This document shows, one piece after another, positions 1-8,593 of a DNA stretch of 25,572 bases. The position numbers and the translations under genes are program-made. The DNA lies in the NCBI GenBank assembly GCA_001598975.1, contig BBXU01003085.1, positions 1 to 25,572 of the forward strand. The letters run 5' to 3'. The notes under the pieces are model-generated. The model made no database searches. It was given only the letters and a program-made list of their open reading frames with translations, and was not told the origin of the DNA. The DNA is from Parachlorella kessleri. Its lineage: Eukaryota > Chlorophyta > Trebouxiophyceae > Chlorellales > Chlorellaceae. Numbering within the stretch: position 1 is the stretch's first letter; each line of letters opens with the position of its first letter.

Positions 1-52
1 ACCCACCCACACCAAACACACACACACCACCACCACCACCCCACACACAAGT
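1..52. repeat. CA/CCA-rich simple repeat
   Basis: The first ~50 bases are an irregular A/C microsatellite (CCCA, CA and CCA units). On the minus strand it is a TG/TGG-rich tract inside the intron that follows the third visible exon of the ATM1-type gene. Confidence 0.8.
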
Positions 53-87
53 ACACTATCTTTTGTCACAGCACCCCCACCCCCCAC

Positions 88-1545
88 CTGTGTACTTGAA
101 GATGAACGGCACCTGCACGTTGAGCAGCTTGGCGCCCACCAGCAGCCCCATCGCCGCGGCCAGCCGCCGCTGGAACTCACGGTTACCCTTGGGCAGCAGG
201 TACCTGAACCACCTTACTCACGATTACTCAGCATTACTCCAGGCCGCCAGCAGGAGGACACATTCACCCACTCACGCTGCCAGCTGACAGGCAGTGCAGC
301 GGGCGGCACCAGCCGCACGGGGGGTTGCCCGGGATTCCTTGTGCAAGACACGCAGGCCCCTTTGATTGCTTGCCAGCTGCCCGCAGCCCCCACAACATGG
401 GGTCCCCTGCGTTGCTTGGACCCGTACGGGGCCAGGCTTGGCACACTTGCGAAAGAGGCAAGCTCATCGTCTCATGCTGGTCCGCCTACTGACTGCCGAC
501 CAGCATCATGCAGCAGCCAGGTCCCGGTACCATAGGGTGGTGCAGCCACACTGGGCCCTCTCTGACCCCAGCTCACCCAGCTTCTCCCCCTGCCTCCAGT
601 GTTAGAATTGGGCAGCAAAAACAGCGGTGTGTGGGCAGAGTACATCCTGGCTAACAGTTCGGCCCTCTGCTGTGGGCCTCAGGGCATCATTGCCGGGCTG
701 CGGTACGCGCGGTACATGAGACTGGGCTACGTGTGCAGCACCCACCGAGAGACCTCTCGGAGGATCTGGAACTCGCTGAGCTGCTCCCCCTGGGCCTCAA
801 TATCCCCCGGGCTCCCCCCCTTGGCCGCCCCCTTGATCACCCCCAGCTGCTCCTTCTTGCCCTGCCGCACCCCCACGCCAGGCTGCACACAGCAGGAAGG
901 AAGAAAGGAAGGACCGTCAGCTGCCATACAGCTATATCGTCTTTGTGGACATGCGAGCATACAGTGCCCTGGACAAGTAGATGGTAAGAGATGTGGCAGG
1001 CAGCCTGCTGACGGAGTCCAGCGCCATGCTGCGCTGTGCCACCTGGCAACCCTGGCTTGCTGGGCTCAGCCGCCGCCCACCGCCAGTCAACCCGACCACC
1101 CCTGCTCAACAGTTGCATGAGCAGGGCATGACTCGCAGATGGCTGTAGGAAAGAATGTACGCCCTCCTTCCTTGCCTGGTGCAGCAAGGGAACGGCTGAG
1201 GAGCGCAGGGGGTGTACCAGCCACGGCGCCAGGCCCGCAGCAGCAGCCTGCCCCTGCACAGCACGGTCGCCTTGCTGGCTCCCCAAAGGCTACTGACCCC
1301 TGTCTTACACGTGGCATCGTCCGCCCATCGGGTGAAGAGGCGCCAAGCAGGGATGACGTGCTAGTGGTGGCTGGCCAACTGGCCAAATGGCGAGACTGCC
1401 CCACCTGCCATGGATGCAGGCGTGTGGCCAAGCACCCTGCTTCCAAAAGCGGTGTCGTGGGTGACAGGGAGTTGAAGACGCTAGCTCGGCTGATCAAGGT
1501 CCCATTCACCACTAGCAGCCTCCCAATTCTCTGCAGGCCCCGCAT
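88..1545 (-). CDS. ATM1: ATM1/ABCB7-type mitochondrial half ABC transporter, N-terminal part
   Basis: Three exons read leftwards: 1545-1309 (79 codons), 882-746 and 203-88; the rest lies beyond the left edge. Phases agree (phase 0, then phase 2), giving about 163 residues. Exon 1 starts at ATG 1545 and encodes a leader rich in Arg, Ser, Leu and Thr with eight Arg and only two acidic residues, as in a mitochondrial presequence. Exons 2-3 join to read [15 protein letters not shown], then a hydrophobic helix containing [18 protein letters not shown]. This is the characteristic start of the first transmembrane domain of the ATM1/ABCB7/plant ATM3 family. Family members sit in the inner mitochondrial membrane and export a glutathione- or persulfide-linked sulfur compound needed for cytosolic Fe-S assembly; a Chlamydomonas relative is linked to cadmium tolerance. 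The ATP-binding domain is not in the window. Exon 1 is the least certain, since a small exon could hide in the 426-base intron. Confidence 0.85.
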
Positions 1546-2111
1546 GGCTGCATCGGCTAGGATTCACGGCAGGCACGTTGATGTAACGCAGTTGTACATT
1601 GACACGCTGGATCTTACTGTCTGGAGGGCTAGAGAGAGCCATTTCCACTGGGCTGGGAATGACTAATGGGTAGGGTAATCTTGGAGGCTTGGTGTAAGAG
1701 ACGTTCAAGGGGTGCAAAGAAGGGGTCATCTTTGCGTCCAGCATGCGTAGGACAGCTTCAGGTCTGGTGGAAAGAAAGCTTAGAAGTTACTATGGGTGGC
1801 AGGTAGTGCGAACAGGGAGTGAGAGCTGGGCTGAACTAACAGGAACCGGATGCAGAATGAGCCTGAGTTAGAAGTGCTGGATAGCAGGGCAGGTTCACAC
1901 TTGCAGAGCCACTGTGGCTGGGCCCCCAAATGATGGCCATGTGACAGGCGTAGGTAGTGGCACACCACCCACTGCAGGTGCCTTGGGCCTTGCTTCTCTT
2001 TGGCAGCATATGACTGGAAACTAGCTGTCAGGAGTTGCACAGCACTGGGTGGCTGGCTGGTGGCTGGCAGGTGAGCGTGGAGTCCCTGCTTGCGCCACAC
2101 AGCCATGCTGA
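1546..2111. other. Intergenic stretch, left part
   Basis: This lies upstream of the ATM1-type start codon and should hold its promoter. No clear TATA box or convincing reading frame was seen; open frames on both strands are short and lack recognisable protein character. Confidence 0.5.
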
Positions 2112-2389
2112 GCTGCTGCAACGGGCTGGGTTTGAGGGTACGCTTGCCACATTATAGGCCCTGTATGACAACGTTCCAGTATGTGTGCGAATGGCCGAGG
2201 GGACGTCCAGCACCTTTCAGAGCACCCAAGTGACACTTGGGCTGGAGCAACAACAAGCTTAACCCCAAGTGTGCTCTGAAAAGGTGCAGGACAGTTCCCT
2301 CGGCTGTCCAAACACATACTGGAACGTTGTCAGACAAGGCCTCTAACATGGCACGCATACGCCCCCCATTCCCAGCCCGTTGCAGCAGC
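2112..2389. repeat. Long imperfect foldback hairpin
   Basis: Two arms of ~130 bases, 2112-2243 and about 2262-2389, are imperfect reverse complements around a short loop. The outer 19 bases (GCTGCTGCAACGGGCTGGG at 2112-2130) pair perfectly with 2371-2389. The block GACAACGTTCCAGTATGTGT at 2167-2186 pairs perfectly with the right arm ending at 2331. By eye the arms match at 80-85%, with small bulges throughout. No open reading frame explains it and no flanking target-site duplication was found. It could be a microRNA/small-RNA precursor (Chlamydomonas precursors are often long hairpins), a foldback or MITE-type element, or an inverted duplication of a gene piece. Transcription direction is unknown. 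Confidence 0.85.
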
Positions 2390-3531
2390 GAAGGAGTGAC
2401 TCCGTGAATCGCCGACGTAGACAACAGTGCTGCTATGAGTACAGGTTAGGGGACCCCGGCCGACACACAGGCAGTGAAGAAGAGGGACATGTAGCCCGGG
2501 GCTATGCCTGCATGCACTTGGATCGCATCTGCGGGTCAGCAGCAGGGCGTTCGTCAGGGGCTGCTGCTGCCGGGGCAGGCACTTCCCGCTCAGCAGAGCA
2601 GCCAACCTGCTCTTGGCCCACAGCGCGCCTATCACACCACGCTGGGAAGCCACACCTCAACTCTCCTCCTCATGGCTAGCTAGGTCATGTCAGCCGTAGT
2701 ACGGGAGGTGGGCAAGCGGCATGTCCCTACCTGGTAACCCACGCCACCCACCACTGTTGAAAGCACTGCCCCTTGGGTGTAGACTTGAGAAGCTGACGGC
2801 AACTCCCAGCCAGTACTAGCCACGCCACCAAGTTCACACTAACCAAGAGGGCAGTGGTGAATAGAAGTAGCAGCCCCACACAGCTATGCCAGTACCAGAC
2901 GTGCCGCCTCCCCAGGCAAGGCCCAGGTAAGGCTTGTGGCCCGTGCCACGGCGCCTGAGGCAGGCAAGTATAGTAGTCAAGTATACTGCGCGCCCTGACG
3001 ACGCTCTTGCCACCTCCCTGTTGGCGCGGGCCTGAAGAGACGGGATGGCAGCAAAAGGGGACAAGGGCTCTGCTGACTGGGGTGCTCAGTGCACCACATG
3101 TTACTGCTAAGCCGCAATCACGCAGACAAGCAAAGCGTGTTACCACGCACAGGGCTCGACAGAAGAAAACCAAAGGCTCTCCACATGACAACTTGAAAGT
3201 TGACAGGGAACTGGTGTATTAAGGTGCAATTACTCGCCTGATGCTCCCTGCTATTTGCCTGGATGCTGCAGCATGCTGTGGAGCTACCTGTTCACCTTAG
3301 AAATGAAGACAAGACTGAAACTTTGGCGCCAAGCAAACCAAGAAGCGCACTGCTCTTGAGGAGATCAATCCATCAATACTGAGGTGCTGTGCTGAGCAAC
3401 ACCTGCATCACCCCTTCTTGCACTGACCCAGCTTGGGGGGTCTTGCCTTCCACCCGCTTTCCCGTCTGTTCGTTTTGCTCTTCTGCAATTGGGAAGTGGA
3501 GCCTAGCACAACAGGCTAGGGGTTGACTGCC
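2390..3531. other. Intergenic stretch, right part
   Basis: No supported gene. A minus-strand open frame at 2727-3191 contains one hydrophobic segment, but it has no family signature, splice evidence or coding-like codon use, so it is not called. The last few hundred bases should include the promoter of the gene starting at 3532; no TATA box was recognised. Confidence 0.5.
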
Positions 3532-5031
3532 ATGTCGAAGGGCGGTCTCATGAAGCGAGTGGGAGATGCTTTACGAGGCCTGGGCATCAGGCCGCCCTGG
3601 GCGGTGCGTTCCTGTCGAACGGTTTCTTCTCGGCTTGGCTGAGGGCCTGCTTTGGAGGCTGGCCTTTGAACCCAGTTCAACCCACCAACCCTGTGACATC
3701 AGCGGACGGTGCTGCCCCGTGCAGTTCACAGGCCCTGTGTCCACCCCAGAGTATTTGAATCACCTGCCGGTTGCCACAGAGTATCGCAAGCATGCGCCAG
3801 GGTGAGTACTGTAAGGGAACCCCTGCCACGTGCGCCCTGTTTGATTGGTGTGGGACGATGTGGGCTTGCTACGGTAGGCCAAGAGCCTCGTGCTTGCCTG
3901 TAGCAGGTTGGGTTTTCACTAGCGGAGCTACTGTCGCGTAGTTCAGTTACTTCTTCGCCAAAGCTCAGTTCTAGCTGCTGCTGTGCTGGAAGGCAACCCA
4001 ACACCTGCAAGGGAAGGCGAGAGACTTTGCCAGCCCAGCTGCTGCTATGTGCAGGTCGCAGCCTCTGAGGGCGGTGGTACCCCAAGCTGAGCCTGACAGA
4101 ATATACGACATCAAGTACTTTGGTGAGCCAAGCAAGCAGGCTGCATGGCCTCCTGTTGCTGGGGCCATTTGGCTGGGGCCTGTTGTCAGGGGCCGCCCCA
4201 GCCCTCTGCCTGCCAGCTGAGTCAAACCCTGCCACTCAATGAGTGGTGGGGTGCCTTTGGCCTGGACTGCGCAAGGGCTGCTGGTGGGAGCTCCTTTTCG
4301 GGGCGCTGCATGGTCCGAGCCTGGGAGCAACTCCAGGCCTGCCGTCCAGCCTGTGTCGTGGTGAGTCGAGGCGAGCGGCGGAGGGGAGACACACTGGGCG
4401 AGGGGGCGAGCAGCAGGGAAGCAATGAGGTGGCCTGTCTTGCAGCCAAGGTGCTGCTCCGTGTTTGTGCGTGTGCAGTGCGCGACACACGGCGGGCGGAG
4501 GGCCCCGGCGGGACCAAGGTGCTGGCCAGATACCAGCTAGATCCCAAGGTCAAGGATGAGGCGCTGGAGGTAGGCCTGGCGCCAGGCTGGCCAGCCAGCA
4601 ACCTGGGGGGATACAGAAGTCTCTCCGCGCGGGGAGCAGGGGAGGGGAGGAGGAGAGGGGGGAAGGGGGCGGGGGGGATGTTGCTGTGGAGGGATGGCCG
4701 CCTCAGTGCCGTGAGGAGCGAGTGGCTTCTTCATAAATGCAGGAAAGGCTGCCCTTGGTTTTGGCTGGCAGCAGGCAGGGTTTCTGCAGTGGAGCCCTCC
4801 CCTGTGAGTAAGTGGGGTGGGAGGGAAGAGGGGGTTCAGTCCCTTGGAATGAGAAGGCAGGTTGCTTATGGCGAGAGCAGGCAGGGGCTGTCGGTGCCGC
4901 CTGCGACCTGTGGTGGTGCTGTGCCGCTTGGCTGCCTGCAGGCAACGCCTGTGCCCACCCCCAACAAGACCCACAGGTGGACCAAGCCGCGCTCCATCCT
5001 CGACCACGACAACAACGGCTACACTGTTTAG
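3532..5031 (+). CDS. NDUFA7/B14.5a-like mitochondrial complex I subunit
   Basis: Five exons: 3532-3603, 3725-3801, 4055-4122, 4478-4569 and 4942-5031. They splice in phase (0, 2, 1, 0) to a 132-residue protein ending at TAG 5031. All introns are GT-AG, with CAG acceptors. The start is the first ATG, followed by a short basic stretch (MSKGGLMKRVGDALRGLG). Distinctive pieces are PWAFTGPVSTPEY and LPVATEYR (exons 1-2), RIYDIKYFVRDTRR (exons 3-4) and KTHRWTKPRSIL near the C-terminus. The size, the aromatic-x-RD-x-RR block and the C-terminal HRW resemble the NDUFA7/B14.5a accessory subunit of respiratory complex I in its plant/algal form, located at the matrix side of the inner mitochondrial membrane. 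The gene model is strong because no joint breaks the frame. The family assignment is from remembered pattern and is moderate; it could be another small conserved mitochondrial protein. Confidence 0.72.
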
Positions 5032-5837
5032 GGAAGGGTGGAGCTAGCTGGTGTGGTGGACGGCTGGCACCCGGCAACACTGGTGGACGGTGGCGGGCAG
5101 GGCCCCTCAGGCGCTGTGTGGGTGTTGGTAGTGGGGCGCCGACCTCCCGGCAGCATCCTGTGCGTGGGTGGTGGTCCGGAGGCGGAGGCTTGATAGTGTA
5201 TAGTGTGCGGGTTGAGGTGGTGCTGGGCTGCAGGCCTGGTAAGCGGGGCTGAGTCCCGGACCCACCAAGCATGGCTGAGGGCTAATTTGGTAACAGCTTG
5301 TCGGCCTCTGTGTGGCTGCACAGGCGTCCACATAGGGGCGGTGTGTGTTTGTTCATGGCCGATACTATGGCTCCCTTGATAGGGGGCGGGCGAGTCTGGG
5401 CTTTGATATCACAGTTGGTAACAAGTCATTTGTCGTTGCGGTGGCCCTTTGTTGCTCCATCTTCTGCCAGACAGTATTGGTGCTCTGACTGGCTTTTTTG
5501 AGGCTTGGGCAGTTGAGGGCCCGTCACCTTTACTGGAGGGGCAGTAGTAGGGCTTCTGCTACAGGTGTGCGTGTGTGCTGCACCCAGATTGGAAGCGACA
5601 GCTGCAGGAGGTGCTTGGGCACTGCGATGTGGCGTTTCTGCTGCCAACCTTCCTCAGTATAATAACAGACTGACCTCACGTAGTACACATGAATAGTACA
5701 CATGTCGCACCGCCTCAGGCTTCCATCCTAAGTAAGTGGTTAATATACATATGCGTATGCGTTTGCATTCTGCTCTGTCACAAGGTGGTCGTGAGCTATA
5801 TACTTATTTCAACCCCCTACCAGCCACCAGGAATACG
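5032..5837. other. 3' flank and intergenic region
   Basis: Holds the 3' UTR of the complex-I-like gene and the upstream region of the next gene. No TGTAA poly(A) signal was found after 5031 and no further coding region is supported. The stretch 5690-5850 is distinctly more A/T-rich than its surroundings, as expected near a promoter. Confidence 0.5.
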
Positions 5838-5846
5838 TATATAAGG
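5838..5846 (+). promoter_or_regulatory. TATA box
   Basis: TATATAAGG, a near-perfect TATA element, lies ~140 bases upstream of ATG 5979. Initiation about 30 bases downstream would leave a 5' UTR of roughly 110 bases. This placement supports a gene starting near 5979. Confidence 0.6.
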
Positions 5847-5978
5847 ACAGGGCTTGTGTGGATAGACCCCGCTCCTTCTTTGCACATCAAAGGTTGCCTC
5901 CGAGGAACGGTGTTGCAAGCGCTGACGTGATAGCTGGGGAAGACAAGGCAAGCTCGCGCCGTACCTGCAAAAGTGAAA

Positions 5979-7012
5979 ATGATTATCACACTCGCCGCAC
6001 CGTGCGTGTGCGGAACTGTCCTTTTGTACTGTCCGGACTGTCGTAAGCGATACAACCTCATCGTAAGCGATACAACCTTTCACCCTCTCTGGCAGGCTCT
6101 TCATCCAAACCCCTCATGGAGAAGGAGGTCCCTCACCGCGACTTTCTGCCCGACGCTAGGGCGGACGTTGCCTCGGCCATGGCCACCATGCAGGTGAGTT
6201 TGCAGCCCGAATTCCATCGAAATCTGAACCTGCTCACCTTTCCGCACACTGTGACTGCACCTAGTCCTTGGTGACCAGCAGAAATGCCCCCCTCATGTAC
6301 AGATGACGTGTGGCCTTGCCTGTCATGCACGGTGACCTTTACTATAAAGTCTTAGCTCCTTGGACACTTTTTAACAGCTTGGCGGCCTGGTTTACTGGGG
6401 AGGGTGAGCCTGAGTCTGCGACAGGGCACGGAGGGGGAAAAGTTCAGGCACCTTGGCAACTGGGCCCTCCCGGGAGTCACACCTCCACCACTTACTACTC
6501 ACTATTGTTCGATTCTTCCTCTTCCCCTGCTGCAGGCCGCCACCCAAAAGGAGGTCGTGGAGGTATTGAGGCAGCGGCAGCACCTTGTCAGGGCGACTGC
6601 CAACAACACAGCCAGGGCCTTGCTTATGGCCGTGTTGACGCTGGAGGTGCTGAGGCTCATGGTGGGTGGGCAGATACTGAAGCGCTTCACCGGCCATGAA
6701 GACCCCCTGGCCGAGGTCACAAGCAGACTCTGGGCGGACGTAAGCTGGAGCCAGCACAAGGAGCAGCAGCAGCAGCAACAGCAGTCAGACAGGCAGCTGA
6801 AAGCCGTGGGCCAACCAAAGCATACCACAGCGCTGCAACCGCCCCCAAAAGGCGCAGCACAGCTACACCGGAAGCTGGGAATCGGTGGCAGCCAGGCGGC
6901 CAGCAGCCTTCAGGCTGGCAGGAAGGCCAGTTGGGATCCGCCGCCTAAGGCGCTCCCTGCACAGAAGCGGCAGGAGTACCCTGTTTCTCTTCACGCGCCG
7001 GAGTCAGGATAG
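5979..7012 (+). CDS. Unrecognised protein with helical, Gln-rich C-terminal half
   Basis: Provisional exons are 5979-6042, 6096-6193 and 6536-7012, joining in phase (1, then 0) to ~212 residues ending at TAG 7012. Exons 2 and 3 are the firmest: exon 2 ends at a CAG|GTGAGT donor, and exon 3 follows CTGCAG and stays open for 159 codons. The short first exon gives a hydrophobic, Cys-containing N-terminus (start MIITLAAPCVCGTVLLYC), possibly a targeting peptide. If exon 1 is wrong, translation may start at the ATG in exon 2 (MEKEVPHRDF). The centre is predicted helical (TQKEVVEVLRQRQHLVRAT, then ALLMAVLTLEVLRLMVGG). It is followed by a Gln run of seven and a basic, Pro/Gln/Ala-rich disordered tail. 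No family was recognised. A TATA box stands upstream and a TGTAA signal at 7405. Confidence 0.55.
6041..6078 (+). repeat. 20-base tandem duplication over a splice donor
   Basis: TCGTAAGCGATACAACCT occurs at 6041-6058 and again at 6061-6078, a 20-base period. Each copy carries a GTAAGC donor, so the provisional first intron of the surrounding gene has two equivalent 5' splice sites. Confidence 0.85.
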
Positions 7013-7404
7013 GGAGCTCACAAGGTGGGTGAAAGAGCGGTGAAGCTTGCAGCACTTGAGACTTTCCGGGCACATTCCTGGGAGGTCATGTCAACATTGC
7101 GACCAAGTGCCATCCAGTCTAACAGCGGTTGGGGTACCATGGTCCAGCACAGCATGTATCCTGCTTGAGTATGAGTTGGGGCTGGGCTAAGGAGCGAAAT
7201 CGCTTAGGGCTGTACAGTGTGCTAGCGTGTACTGCATGCCCTGATATGCAGGTGACGCACTCATGACTATATTGGTGCTTCGCATGCCAAGCAAGTCTGT
7301 GACTACCTGTGGGGCACAGGTCATACGCGCACCATAGGTGTATCATGGTGCGACTGCGGCCGAGGCACCAGTCGCCCTGCACGTTGGCAAGGCTGAGGCG
7401 GTGC
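7013..7404. other. Probable 3' UTR of the gene ending at 7012
   Basis: No coding signal is supported on the plus strand. The minus-strand frame at 7119-7580 shows no family signature and is treated as chance. Confidence 0.4.
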
Positions 7405-7409
7405 TGTAA
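7405..7409 (+). terminator. TGTAA poly(A) signal candidate
   Basis: TGTAA, the usual chlorophyte polyadenylation signal, is the first such pentamer found downstream of the stop at 7012 (393 bases). It is plausible but not proven. Confidence 0.35.
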
Positions 7410-8593
7410 GTACTCTATGCCACTGCGGCTTTTAACAACGTTGCTACTGGCATGCTCTCCCCTTTGACCAAATAGTGACCCGTCAACCTCCTTAACACCC
7501 CAGCCTTTGTGAACGACCCAACCAGTGCAGGGAGGTGTGGCTACTGTGTGAACTAAGTTGAGTCTCTTCCCTTTCTTCATCCGTCAGCAAGTGTTCCTCC
7601 CATGTACAACTCAGCCATGCATGTGCTGGCTGTGTTCCATACTATGACTGACATCATGTTTAGCGTGTGCATTTTCGCTTATTGGTTTTATGTATACTGA
7701 CCCCTATCGCTGCACTTTTGATACCAAAGTGCCCAGGTTTATGCAGCAGTGTGACTCTCGAAAAGTGCTTGGGAGTGATGCTGATAAGCTCACATTTTTC
7801 ATCGCTGGGGTTGGGTTGCAGGCTAGTGCTTTGCGTGCAAGTTTCTCTTCATTGTTCCTCATCTAGTTGCTGCTTTTCAAATGCTATCCCATACACGACA
7901 GACCGTCGCATGTGGGTGTCCCTTGTCTCGCACTGTGTGCTGGTCTGCTTTGGTTGGGGCTTACCCCTGCATGTGCCATCCCTGAACCCAACTGAGCAGC
8001 ACCATTCCAGTCTCCCCTTGCCTTCCTTGCCTGCTGCTCCTGCCCTGCGTTTCTGTGCTCGCCTCCGGTGGTGCCATTCCCTGCTACTTGTACGCCTGCC
8101 TGTAACTACCACAACCACACTCATGAAAACTTTTCACCGGCCCCAAGCCAGTTTCGTCAGTCACACGCCACCTTTGTTAAGGGTGACCCAGCCCCAAGGT
8201 ACAACACACGACGCCTGCCGACTCCATGGCTTGTGCTTTCACCGGGGCTGGGATAATTATCTGTCCAACCCTCCCTACCCGGGGCTTTGTACACGTGCTT
8301 CGTAAGGCTCTGCCTTCTCGGTGCACTCTTGCCCTGCCCGTAGTAGCTCCTGTGTACATAGCCACAGCTCCAGATGGGCCCTCCAGGTGTACATGTTTTC
8401 TTCACGCCAGGCCTACTGGTCAGGCTAGTAACTAGTAGCCTAGGCTCCTTCTCATCTCAAATCGAACCCGCAACCGCCACTGCTCAGGCGTGCTGGGATG
8501 GGCTCCACCTTTGCAAGGATTCCCACTTCGGCAATGCCATAGCTGCGCAAAAGTGTCAGCGCTATCTTCTGGCTGACCCCCACGGGGCTGATC
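7410..8593. other. Intergenic region, no gene seen
   Basis: Mostly pyrimidine-rich on the plus strand. A 212-codon open frame at 7667-8305 is Cys/Ser/Leu/His-rich without domain or splice support and probably reflects this composition. The region should contain the promoter of the gene starting at 8594. Confidence 0.5.

Noticed and set aside
599..740. Forward frame reading [15 protein letters not shown]
   Set aside because: It lies in the intron between ATM1 exons 2 and 3, too short to assign and with no acceptor/donor pair giving a gene.
2727..3191. Minus-strand frame with one hydrophobic stretch
   Set aside because: A single transmembrane-like segment in otherwise irregular sequence; no family signature, no conserved neighbour exon.
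4243..5031. 262-codon continuous plus-strand frame
   Set aside because: It reads through introns of the complex-I-like gene. Only its parts at 4478-4569 and 4942-5031 are exons; the rest is G-rich intron.
7667..8305. 212-codon plus-strand open frame
   Set aside because: Cys/Ser/Leu/His-rich composition from a pyrimidine-rich stretch, no domain, no splice structure, and it stops before the convincing start at 8594.
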